DNA of 64,000 nucleotides, from assembly GCF_910592395.1 (NCBI RefSeq), contig NC_088323.1:6882001-6946000 (forward strand), given 5' to 3'. Of the stretch, positions 24,801-34,685 are shown piece by piece; positions within the stretch are counted from its first letter, which is position 1; every line of letters begins with the position of its first letter. The notes under the pieces were generated by a model. The model was not told the origin of the DNA, did no database searches, and saw nothing but the letters and a program-made list of their open reading frames with translations. Position numbers and translations under genes: made by a program. This DNA comes from Lineus longissimus (taxonomy: Eukaryota > Nemertea > Pilidiophora > Heteronemertea > Lineidae).

Positions 24801-26653
24801 CCGTGCATTGAAATGCTAGGAGAGGAGATTTTCACTTACTGCATGAGTTTGGTTCACTCTGATCAATGCGTCTGCAAGTTGTTGGCGGAATGCTCTCCTA
24901 ATTACATTCACGCGCTGAAAAAAAAAGGGCGAATTACAAATTTCAAATATCTAACAAATGGTGATGGCCTTTTAAATAGCACTATGTCCTGTGAGCTCCA
25001 AGCCCTTCAGTTGTACTTCGATAACACAAGTTACAAACCTGCAGACTTATATAATGTCCTACAGTAAAACCTCTCTATAAAGGACACCCTCTGGACTGAC
25101 AAATGCTGTCCTTAATAGAGAGGTGTCCTGATTATGGAGGTCAAATTGAATGGAAATGATCCATTTGGGACCAAAATTAGTGTCGCTTATAGAGAGGGTG
25201 TCCTTAATAGAAAGGGAGTACTGAATAGAGAGGTGTCCACTGAGGGGAGTACCACTGTACTTACATCCTCATGGATCTTCTCCAGGTCAGCGACATTGTC
25301 GTTAATCCGGCAATATCTGCAAAAAGAAAATTTATAGGTTTGAGGAGATTCATTTAGTACAGAAACATGATAATACTAACTAATGGTAATGGATCCCCAG
25401 ATGCTCTCACGAGTTGTATTTTGTAGCAAGTATTGCATACTTTCCATTATACTAAGAATTGATAAAGTCTTTATTAATTCTTGACCATACCCATCAATAC
25501 TTACAGATCAATAGCTTTTTGTTGAACTTTCGATTCATAATCCGACTGTAAGGAATGTCTCGTGAAGCGGAGGTCTCGCTTTAAGTCCTGAGTGTCTTGT
25601 AATAAACTCTGCACGACCTCTGTTAACTCTTTCACTTCCACTATCTCAGTGTTTTCCGTTTGGACGTTTCTGTCTTGGCTGAAGAATCCGATCTTTGGGT
25701 GGTCGGCAAAGGAAGGCCTGAAATATAAAATGCGAAGATTTCAAATTATTGAAAGAGTGGAACTGCAGTGGATTCCACAGCGATGCCAATGGGCGGATGC
25801 AAAAAGGTCGGACAGTTTTTCCTTTAGAAATCTTGTCCTTTGGTCAGCTCTGACTTGCACAAAAATGCCTCTAAAATGCTTGTTTCTGGTCCAATTTTAA
25901 AAATTCAAAGACTCACAGAGAGTTGAGATGGATATCATTTTGAAGGTATTGGCTGATATTTATATAAGACTAGTGAATGCTTTTACTACAGTTTTCTACA
26001 GAGATGGCTAGTGTAAATGTACATGAAGTTTAAAGTAAAAGCATTTACTAGTCTTTATAAATATTAGCCATTGTCCGAAGTTAGCCTAGCCTTAGGCCTT
26101 CTGACAGATGAGTTTGTGCACTTGTTTTGTTTGGGCTCTGGTTTGTCTTTACTCTTTGTCAATATTGTTCATTTTTACATCAGGTCACATCATGCCTGCA
26201 AAACACTGACGTCATAGCAATAGTGACTGCATGGTCCAAGCAAGACACCGTCTATAAACTTCGAGTCTGATGACCAGATGTCGGACTCTGATGGTGATGG
26301 CAAAGGACACACTTTTTAACACAATTATCGTGACACTGACAGGTGAGGTGTGGTGACACTGACATTGTCTCTGACTGTACACAGCCTGCAGCACAGGCAC
26401 TTCGCTTTTCACTAGGCAGGTGACAGATACTCGGCCGACTCGTGACGTGAGAGCAGGTCTTCAATTTCAAACTCAATGCCATTTTCAGATGCTACTGCTG
26501 CAATTTAAGTGCTAGTATAAACTAGATTAATTACCGGAACATATCTTGGTCTTCATTACCAAGCTTCTGCAAGGCCATAATTCGGCCTTGAAGGGCCTGT
26601 TCTTCAGCATGGTAATCACTTTCTCCCTGCACCCCTCTCTCTCTGGACGCCAT
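12872..26653 (-). CDS. C10orf67: Coiled-coil protein, C10orf67-like (complete, 553 aa)
   Basis: Fourteen exons in transcript order: 26653-26535, 25717-25505, 25316-25265, 21126-20965, 20291-20156, 19351-19293, 18954-18889, 17854-17756, 16198-15933, 15502-15349, 14781-14710, 13987-13891, 13463-13388, 12962-12872. All phases agree and the sum is 554 codons including TAA. The start ATG at 26653 is in a strong ACATGG context. Near residues 45-75 is 'GFFSQDRNVQTEN', and near the end of the coiled coil 'NRTWEKKFAILQQSLHALKD'. Both resemble vertebrate C10orf67 as I recall it ('GFFSTD..TQTD' and 'NKSWEKRFFILRNSFHVLK'). Most of residues 70-430 is heptad-rich, with no catalytic motif. The tail is acidic and proline-rich (MSDDNEEDIPEGTVPLP). 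The function of the family is unknown. Introns hold SINEs, minisatellites and a long inverted repeat. Confidence 0.85.
14370..14455 (+). repeat. Dispersed repeat, 'ggcttccagcagg' family
   Basis: It shares 'ggcttccagcaggaccgcaa' and 'cttctccaaacagga' with copies at about 38125-38220 (+) and 60240-60335 (-). It accounts for the open reading frames on the minus strand here, which I do not accept as exons. Confidence 0.6.
15040..15330 (-). mobile_element. tRNA-derived SINE
   Basis: Read on the minus strand, the head at 15330-15241 begins 'GGAGCTTCATAGCCTAGTGG', which contains an A box, and has 'GGATTCGATCCC' as a B box. A body then mentions 'ggttcatccagaaata' in inverse. This pol III promoter architecture defines a tRNA-derived SINE. 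Copies lie near 36.2-36.6, 40.5 and 43.3 kb. It sits in an intron of the C10orf67-like gene in the sense orientation. Confidence 0.75.
15712..15830 (+). mobile_element. SINE 3' body fragment
   Basis: 'gtggcacgcataaacgctca' and 'gaggaggaatactccctgga' match the 3' half of the SINE at 43295-43608. Confidence 0.65.
16800..17265. repeat. 18-bp minisatellite, about 25 copies
   Basis: The unit is close to 'acattatacatgtgaactt'. Because 18 is a multiple of 3, a long open frame appears (THYTCEL/HIIHVNL), but there is no splice or start context. It is intronic. Confidence 0.9.
19550..19760 (+). mobile_element. Second tRNA-derived SINE family
   Basis: The head 'ggggctgtcggagtggcaca' gives an A box and 'gggttcaattcc' a B box. 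The body has a duplicated 'ggtttcctcc' motif found in several animal SINEs. It is in the intron between the exons at 20156 and 19351, opposite in strand to the gene. Confidence 0.7.
20620..20880. repeat. Minisatellite of about 55 bp, 5 copies
   Basis: 'gttacaaaacgtccacccgt' plus 'tgacggatggagggacagacaccaggt' in shorter words recurs five times in an intron of the C10orf67-like gene. Confidence 0.9.
21791..22798. repeat. Long inverted repeat, two 305-bp arms and a 398-bp spacer
   Basis: The left arm at 21791-22095 and the right arm at 22494-22798 are near-exact reverse complements. Inside each arm a 21-bp 'ttcaaccttgaataaaatat' unit is tandemly repeated. An 18-bp direct repeat 'CATACATATTCATCGATG' flanks the structure at 21758-21775 and 22804-22821. 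The feature lies in the large intron between the exons at 25265 and 21126. A transcript of either strand would fold into an RNA duplex of about 300 bp. Confidence 0.9.
23577..23895. repeat. Tandem repeat of about 105 bp, 3 copies
   Basis: 'tagagtagaatgttgcgtta' and 'ttactataatggat' landmarks recur near 23590, 23690 and 23780. It is intronic. The 23896-25060 stretch contains nothing else I can identify. Confidence 0.85.
25062..25257. mobile_element. Palindromic pogo/Tigger-like MITE abutting a splice donor
   Basis: A 196-bp copy is flanked by TA at 25060-25061 and 25258-25259. On the minus strand the donor after the exon 25316-25265 reads gtaagTA, and the MITE starts immediately after that TA (CAGTGGTACTCC). 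Its target duplication therefore lies within the 5' splice-site consensus. Confidence 0.85.
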
Positions 26654-27012
26654 GTTTGTTGCTACAAACAAGTTGGTGGATGCCACTAAAATTCGAATCA
26701 GGCCTGGTAAACGGAATGCTATTAGGAAAGTAAATATCAATTTCTGGGTTATTTAAGGATATTTTTAACTTGTATGCTATTATTCTGACAATATTGAAGG
26801 AATTTAATTTCAATAAATATACATAAAGCTTCGTTTACATGGTTTTATTTTACGAGTGTCCGGATGCCAGATTTTGTTGAAATCCTTATTTTATACTCAG
26901 CGATGTTATTGAACTTCCGGTTTTTTGGAAAAATTTTGTTCAAGAAAATGTTCGATAAATTTGCCTTATTGTCTTGGCAATGAACACGTTTGGGCTCAGT
27001 TTATTGATGAGA
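26654..27012. promoter_or_regulatory. Bidirectional promoter region, C10orf67-like / STK16
   Basis: The two start codons are 359 bp apart and point away from each other, so 5' UTRs and promoter must share this space. No TATA box is obvious. Confidence 0.65.
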
Positions 27013-30000
27013 ATGGGTTGTGTGTGTGCCAGGGAGTCTGTGCAAGTCGGTAGTAGGCGGTATTTTGTCAAAGAACGCCTTGGAGAAGGGTAATCTTTAG
27101 GTTTTCATATTATTTCTGTTTTCTGTTATTCTTATTGTGAAATATCATTTTACCACCCCATGGTGAAATATTTCACCGTCTCAAATCACCATAGTGACAT
27201 GCTGTTAGTTTACCATGGTGAACTGTGGATTTACCATGGTGAAAATGAGACTCTTTCCCTAATAACAATAAGGAATTCCATAACCGTATTCTTGTAGTTG
27301 TATGTAACCTCTTTTCTTCAGGGGATTCAGCTACGTTGACTTGATAGAGGACCGACACAACCACAAGTATTACGCTCTCAAACGTATCGCATGTCATTCC
27401 AAGGAAGACGAAAGACTGAGCATGGTTGAGGTGGAAATCATGAAGACGTTTGAGCAGAGCAACCTTTGTCCGTGTGTGGAATCAGCGATATCACCTATCA
27501 ACGATCCTTTGAGGTCTCTCATCAGTGAGGTTTTGATTGTTATGCCATATTATAGGGTAAGAAGAAGAGAGGTCTGAATTTTGATGCAGTCTAGAGGTAA
27601 TCATACGGACAGAAGTTCCAATGGTTTCAGCCAATGTAACCTGTGGAGATATCATGATATCACTATCGATCCTTGAGGTCTCTCTGTGAGGTTTTGATTG
27701 TTATACTATACTTTGAGAAGAAGAGAAATTTTGTTGGTGCAAATATTATTTTGCTGGGACGAAATGTTTATGGCGTTCTTCTTAACATTTCTTTGAAATT
27801 TTCTTTGCAGAAAGGTACGCTGCAAGATGAAATTGAAATGATGGCCAAACGACTCGAGCACATGAGAGAGGAGAGAATCCTTCGATTATTCCGTGGAATC
27901 TGTGAAGGATTGAAAGTTATGCATTCCCACAACCCACCATATGCCCATAGGTAATTCATGTGCTGATTAACTTTCTAAAATATCGTAAAATTCATGTGAA
28001 AGAATATGTATGCCGTATGAGAGAATATACTCTCAAGTTTGATGAGAAGGAATAAAGTTGTGACAGTATTATGTTGTATTTAAAGGTACAGTGAAACAAT
28101 TGTTTTGATGGACACAGTAGGCCCTTCCCACCCTGATTGACTGCGTCATGCCATTTATTTCCAGATGGCATGGCACTCATCATTTGCAGTTGTCTTATTA
28201 AAGTTTTGAAAGTGTCTCTCTTCTAGGGGTGTTGGATGCATAGACCAATTACGTTTTGCACCTACAGTGTAAGGTGTTACATGTCTTTGCTCCTTCCACC
28301 CTATACCACTTCTGCTTGCAGGGATATAAAGCCAGCTAATGTTCTGATTGGAGACGGTGATACGCCTGTGATAATGGACTTTGGCTCAGCAGCTAAAGCC
28401 AGAGTAGAGATAAAGGGTGCTTCAGAGGCAAGGAGACTTCAGGTGAGAACAAAAGCTAGAGTAGACACCTCTTTATTAAGGACAATCACTCTATTAAGGA
28501 CACTAGTTCTGGTCCCAAATTGGTTATATCAATTCAATTTAACCTCTCTAATCAGGACACCTCTCTATAATGAAGGACAGCACTTGTCAGTCCCGAGGGT
28601 GTCCTTGAGACAGAGGTTCCACTGTACTTTCTTCAAATAGTTGTACGAGAATGTCTCGTTATATTTTCAGGATATAGCCGCTGAAAAATGTACCATGCCA
28701 TTTAGACCGCCCGAGTTGTTCAATGTTGAAAGTTACTGTGTGATAGATGAGAGGGTCGATATCTGGGTAAGTGGTGCCAGGATCTGTATAACTAAACATT
28801 ACTGATGGCAGTCCTTTTATCAGGGCAAGGACCGGCTTTAAAGTGATACTATAGTCGTAGTTCCACCTATCATAAAACCCCGTGTTTTTTCAAGACCTGT
28901 GTCTTCGCCGTGTGTCAAATAACCCGCGGCGCACTTACACCTATCAGTTGTGTTAGATAATGGTTAATAGCCCCGGCGACAGGTGCGCTGTTGGTAGGGA
29001 GCTCTCCTGTGTTTCTTTCCCATTGGAGGGGGGCGCAATACCGAGGCAACTACACCGCGCCATCTGTCGCCGGATCTTAGAACTTGCAATTGCCGTGTCT
29101 ATTCAGATTCCACCTATCAAAAAACCCGTGTTGAACACGGGTCTAAATAAGCCCCTGATTAGCCCCATCGAGCTCGATGGGGCTAATAGACACGGGGATT
29201 TGACACATGGGTCTATTTAGACACGGCAATTCATAGGTGTAAGCGCAAAAGACACAGAGATTTGGTAGGTGGAAGTACGACTTATGATGTGATTTACAAC
29301 TTTGCGGAAATACGTCCGTTTTTAATTGTTGATCACAAATGTATAGCTCAAATTTTCCATTTTTGATTCGATTTATTATAAAATCGCTGTTTTAATTGAA
29401 TGTAAACCACAGCGACCGCAAAAATGTTCATGTTATTACATCATCAACGAAAACTTCGTCGGCGTAGCGCAATTTCAACGGCATCTAAGCAAGCCGTCCG
29501 GGTGGGATTAAAACCACCAATTTCAAGAAAATGTGCATTTCGATTCGAAAACCTTACCGATTTATGAGAAAGTGACGTAGTCATTTGTCAAAAACAGCTA
29601 AAACATTATATGGTGAAATTTGACACGAGTTACCCTTTAATTTCGAAGACCGTTCTTAAAGTTGAAGACGTTTTTTCAGCTTATTTACGTCTCATTAGAA
29701 CTCTTTGTTTTGATGTACACGTATTGTGATGGATGAATAGGTGTTTAGTAATCTGGGGAATTGATTCTCCATGGAAGGTATTCGATTAACTTTGACTTTG
29801 ACGCTTTACGATATTTGTTTTCCTTTCCAGTCATTAGGGTGCACGTTATACGCGATGGCATTTTTAGAATCTCCGTTTGAACAGCCGTTTGTGCGAGGGG
29901 ACAGTGTGGCATTGGCTGTGATGGCCGGAAAAATCCCCTTACCAGACAATACCATGTAAGTTGAGTAGCAGTAGCTGTACATTTCAAGTTTGTGATGTCA

Positions 30001-30404
30001 GGCCAAAAGTCTATGAGGCGAGCTTATATATTTTTGGTCAGGCTCATTGCTGAAACGGGCCAATTTCGTGGGGATTTTATAAATACATACGGATTTTGTT
30101 AACCATGATTTGTGAAAAGAAAAATGCTATGATTGGGGAAAGAAGTATATATCTTTTTTCCGGCCTTTTCAGCAGGCAACCTAGAAGGTGTACCGGTAAT
30201 ATTGAAATGTAACTGTAATTGTAATTTCATGTTTAATTTTGAACCCCTCTCATTTCGAATTTCTTTTTCTTTTCCAGTTATTCCACCGATCTTGTGAGTT
30301 TGATTAAATCTATGTTGAACGTCGACATCAAACACCGGCCGTATCTCGAATCGGTTATAAATCAGACAGAGAACCTGATAAACATGGCGGAGAATCGAAT
30401 TTGA
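27013..30404 (+). CDS. STK16: Serine/threonine-protein kinase 16 (complete, 306 aa)
   Basis: Seven exons: 27013-27089, 27322-27556, 27811-27950, 28322-28442, 28671-28766, 29831-29955, 30278-30404, all in phase. The N-terminus MGCVCARE gives Gly2 for myristoylation and Cys3/Cys5 for palmitoylation, as in STK16/MPSK1, a Golgi-associated kinase. Kinase motifs are a glycine loop split by intron 1 (GEGGFSYVDL), VAIK-type lysine in YALKR, catalytic loop YAHRDIKPANVL, and DFG (MDFGSAAKA), where human STK16 has DLG. Then comes an APE-like PPELF, the family-typical CVIDERVDIWSLGC, and GDSVALAV. The length matches the vertebrate protein. A partial copy of the exon 2 end lies in intron 2, and MITEs and a 430-bp element lie in later introns. 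Confidence 0.97.
27641..27732 (+). repeat. Degenerate duplicate of the end of STK16 exon 2
   Basis: 'gatccttgaggtctctc' and 'gtgaggttttgattgttata' repeat the exon end and donor at 27495-27575, about 150 bp downstream in the intron. The donor GTAAG of the original is lost in the copy (tttgagaagaagag), so it should not splice. Confidence 0.8.
28462..28624. mobile_element. Palindromic pogo/Tigger-like MITE
   Basis: 'ggtcccaaattggtta' core, 'gtgtccttgagacagaggtt' arm and 'ccactgta' end. It starts about 20 bp after the STK16 donor at 28442. The left terminus is eroded. Confidence 0.75.
28838..29640 (+). repeat. Dispersed repeat interrupted by a TIR element
   Basis: The outer parts, 28838-28852 and 29283-29640 ('aaagtgatactat', 'gatgtgatttacaactttgc', 'cgagttaccctttaa'), form one repeat. 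Its uninterrupted copy lies inverted at about 38832-39150. Both copies sit in introns, of STK16 and SENP respectively. Confidence 0.85.
28853..29282. mobile_element. 430-bp non-autonomous TIR element with TAT target duplication
   Basis: The termini AGTCGTAGTTCCACCTATCA and (inverted) AGTCGTACTTCCACCTACCA are flanked by TAT at 28850-28852 and 29283-29285. The empty site gatacTATgatgtg is present in the homologous repeat at about 39140. Inside are repeated 'aacccgtgtt'/'cacgggtcta' words and a 30-bp perfect palindrome at about 29158-29187. No ORF of interest is present. A 3-bp duplication suggests a PIF/Harbinger-type mobiliser, as inference. Confidence 0.85.
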
Positions 30405-31906
30405 ACGTTCGTATCAGATGGTGTGATCGTTAATCGTATGCATGGGGTGGTGTTGGGGTAGAGAAGGTCAGGAGCTTGAGATATTGGGGTCGACAGACAC
30501 CAGAATGTTGTGCCCTAGCAAAATCCGACTTAGCGTCATTCTCTTCATATATTGGCCAAAGACTTTGCCAAGGGGTTGTGCTAATTAATTACTGAGCTAT
30601 TGACTTCAAAGGAATTGATCCCAGTGTTAAAAAACGATGATATGCGCTGGCCTTATTTTTGTGTGAATGGTTAAAATCTGTAAACGTTTCAAATGGAGTT
30701 TTTTTAGCTTTTTTCGTTGAAACTTTGCTGCGATTTTGCTGCAATATTTATGTTAATGCCTACCAGTGTACTTGGTGTGCAATACTGTGTTTATTGATAG
30801 ATGTAACATTCCCTTGTAAAGATGAGGAAAATATATCAGACATTCCATTTTACAAGTTCCGGTTAGGTTTTGATCAAGGTGAATATTCGAGCTTAGCTTG
30901 TGGTGGGTGTGAGTGCTCAGAGTTATGGTCTTCAAAGGAATTGATACCAGAGTGGAAGTATTAGCTCTCTCACTAAACACGGTGAGGGTGTTGCTAAGAT
31001 GGGAACCTCGCTAAAGTTTTTGGCAAAGTTGTGCTTCACACCAACATTGTGTGGTGGGATGGTGGCTAATACTAGTACATGTATTGTCGGAAACACATTA
31101 TTTGAAGTCATGTGTTTTTGATATTTTACACGTATACATGTAGGTACGTGTAGTTTATCAATGTGGAAATGTTTGTCAGTTTATTTGAAACGAATTTGTT
31201 ATTGGACGACTGATTCACTCTCAGAGCGGAAGTCGGTGTGGGTGTCGTTAATGGTGTGCATTCCCTGTATTACAACTGAATCACCTTGATGAATTAAATG
31301 TATTCATTGACATATTTTAAATATTTATTCACAGATATTTATTGAAACAATTGAGTATTATCGTTAAAGTTCGTAATAACAGGTGGTCCAGGAAAATAGA
31401 AATGCATTTATGCATAATGCTGTAGCGCAGTTATTATGCATGCAAATTTGTTGAAACTTGGTATTTATAGAATTTGTGTACCAGCCGACACAATGGCAAT
31501 GCTAAAATTCATATTTAGTAGGTATTAACGCATATGGAAATTTCTCAAATTCAGTTTCAATTAACGAATGGCATAGGCCTTTAAGATAGTCTTACTTTTT
31601 CCCTGGGCGTGTTGGGTCCTTGTATATGTATCAATTGCTGTACATTGAAGTGCTGATCAGTATCATGTTAAAAACCCCATTTATGTTGCAAACAAATAAA
31701 TATCAAAATAAATCAGATGTCTAATGCACATTCTTGACATTTTGCTTCCTTTTGTTTCCTTGATATCATCAGAGCATTCCCGACAACATCTGAATCTGAA
31801 GAACCTCATCCGAAAAATGATCGAAAGACGTCCAGGTTTTGACTCCCAGTGTGCTCTTAATACGCGACAAAGGACTGATATTCATCTTGTCATTAGACAC
31901 ACGCCA
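30405..31906. other. STK16 3' flank
   Basis: AATAAA motifs at about 31693-31712 are candidate poly(A) signals. A dispersed AT-rich repeat at about 31377-31590 ('cagttattatgcatgcaaat') also occurs near 7150 and 49510. No gene is seen. Confidence 0.4.
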
Positions 31907-32085
31907 CATTTGTCACCCGTCACAGCAAAACCAGGCGCACGTCGCTCAAAGCTTGGCAGGTTGTTGATTTCACTGTTGTCTGCCATTTGTGAAATCTGAG
32001 TACATCAATTTCTTCCCTCTCCTGGTGTCCTTAGGCTCAACTCAACTTTTGTGCGATAAGCGCCTGGTTTTGCTGCATTTTCAAA
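31907..32085. mobile_element. Palindromic MITE, 'gtcacagcaaaaccaggcgc' family (diverged)
   Basis: The left end 'cccgtcacagcaaaaccagg' and an inverse 'gcgcctggttttgctg' at the right match the two clearer copies at 35092-35281 and 35756-35913. Confidence 0.6.
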
Positions 32086-32109
32086 GACTGCCAGTTACAC
32101 TGTGTACAA

Positions 32110-32240
32110 GCGTGCCATAGGCATACAGTGCTACACAGACAGGACACTCCATACAGTGCTACACAGACAGGACACTCCATACAGTGCTATATATGCAGGA
32201 CACTTCATACAGTGCTATATATGCTGGACACTCCATTGGC
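32110..32240. repeat. Short tandem repeat of about 29 bp, 4 copies
   Basis: 'ggacactccatacagtgcta' recurs. The stretch after it up to 34121 (about 1.9 kb) contains no gene I can support. A minus-strand AATAAA near 33500 could serve the SENP transcript. Confidence 0.75.
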
Positions 32241-34121
32241 CACATTCTTTGTTATTCAGGGTTGACAAGTACAAATTTTATTGCCCAACTGTACATGTGG
32301 GACTGACATAGGCCCTACCCTGCATAACAAAAGAACGTCTTCGAGGTCATAGACGCCAGAAAATGTCTCTTGAGCCATTGTCTGGTTCTTTGCACGCGAG
32401 GTTCTGGGGGAACAATGGTTCGTTTTCCCTGACTACCGGTATATCTCTGGGAAGGAGCTATAAGATATTTAGAATGCAAGACAACTCACCCAAACTATTT
32501 TCTTTATCCAAGCTGCTGTCTCTTTACAACTATCGGTTCTTTGAGTTCTTTAGTCCTTGTGCACTCTCCTGCAGGGTCGGAAACCCCTCGAGAATCCTTG
32601 TGGGGCTTCTGCTTAACTCCCGAGGAAGTCCATTCGCCATCTGAATCAGTCTTCCCACAGGGGCAGGCATGAGACTGATCCACTGCATCTGGAGTGTACT
32701 TCTCGTCTTCGCATTCAGTGACGAGACAAAATTCTTAGATCTGTGGATGTGAATAGTGCTGAAGTCCGAAGACACAGTATCTGTCTTCCATAGCTAGGGG
32801 GTCAAGCTCCCAGGCCAGCATCTTTCTATCATAGTAAGGGGACCAAGATCCCTTAACGAGGCATGTTCATAGTGCCAAATTTCGAATTTGGGAGTCTTGA
32901 AGCCAAGGCATAGAAGTATTTTGGTCCCCAAATGTAAAACTGGAGATCCCAATGAGAGATGTTATTATATCAGAGTGGATTAGGTGTTCTAAAAATCCAC
33001 TGAAAATATTGAGCTACCAGTACCATGTCAATTTAATCCTGAAAGACCAGTGTTGTATTGAATTACACTAGTGGCAATCAAGACACTCATTAGAGAGGTT
33101 TAGATCCAAGAATGAGGTGCAATTGACTTTACAGCTGCAGGCGTGGCAATGCTGTTAGCAGAATTTTGGTATCGGAATATTGTGAAGGGAATGACCGAGC
33201 CGCATTCGTGGACAAGAATTATATCTTATGGCGAAGATCGCAACCGCCATTATAGACAATGCAGTTTGGGTTCGATCCCCACATCATTTGTCATATTTCC
33301 AAGAAATTAGTGTCAATTCATATGGCTTCTTTTTCACCTATAACAGCCTTGGCTACAACGGCCTATTGATGTAGCCTGGGTCACAATACAGCATGACATT
33401 ATCTCTGGGAATCAACTCAGAGTGGGAGTGAGTGTTGGGATAGAGGTAATACTTGAAATAGACAATAGACAAACCAATACACAAGTATCAACATCATGTT
33501 GTTTATTTCTTGAAAAACAATAGAAAAAACACTTAATATGCATATAAAAATATCAACACCTCACAAACACAAAAGGAAGTAACTGGCATATTTGAAAAAG
33601 AATTCCAATCAACTTAAAAAAGAAAATAGATTTACATGATTATTGATGATAAACCTGTGAAAAGCCCAATCGGTGTTGTCTATCATACAAGAATTACATA
33701 AAGAAAACAACTTTCAATAAATTTCAGCCGATGATACATCCCATCGTCTGCTGTTAGATATTACAACACAAGACATTTTGCTGTTGTCGTTTTACCACGT
33801 TCAGTTGTTTTTCTGGTACAAGAACCGACCTCCTCATGAGCCTTGAAAGGTTCATGACAAACTGCCCCGTCTGTCAGATTCAAAGGGCCTATACCCTTTA
33901 CCTACACAACATTTTGAATATTTTAAGATATCTACACGAATCAATGCGAGTTACTACCTTTTGTGATTGTACAGTGTACAGCAGAAATTTGTGGTGCGCA
34001 TTTCTGCTGTTTGTTCGGAAGATTTGACCACATTCGATCCCAGCCCCCTGAGGCACTCTCAGGAAAATGCAATATTCTCAGTTCAAAGTGTGGCTATAAA
34101 ACCCCCATTTCTTTAGCCAAA

Positions 34122-34232
34122 TACAGTAGAACCTCACTCTCATGGACACCTTGGGACTACCGAATGCCATCCTTGATATAGAGTCATCCCGATTACAAGG
34201 GGTCAAACTGAATGGAAGTGACCAATTTGACT
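34122..34232. mobile_element. Pogo/Tigger-like MITE, truncated
   Basis: The left end 'tacagtagaacctcactct' is intact. The copy stops after the 'accaatttg' core. Confidence 0.65.
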
Positions 34233-34685
34233 GACATTTACCCGTTATCATTTATCAGTCTACTTTTCAACTCAATAAATCAGAAATAGAACAGAAGAGT
34301 TCAAGAATTGTGGCAGTAGGCACAGCCAATCTTAAGAAAATCTCTGGCACAATTTCGGGTAACATTAGCAACGTTTCCAGAACCTGCAACTGTTGTATGG
34401 GAGGCCCACACAAACACTTAACTCACTAAAATTCCAACTCTTATGCATTGACCATTAAATTTCTGCCGCAAACGTGGAATTTACTTCAATGTGAAATGAA
34501 ATGAGCAGACTTGCGAACGTTCAGATCTGCAAACATTCAAAGTTTCACATCAAGAGATTCTTCAGATCTTAGTATCCAGATCGTCTTAAGAGTCCTGAAC
34601 ATGTTTGTGTCCTAAATCTTAGTGTCCTCAATGTCCTAGTATCCTAAATAAAAATGACTCAGAATGTCCTAAGTGTCTCCGTCTC

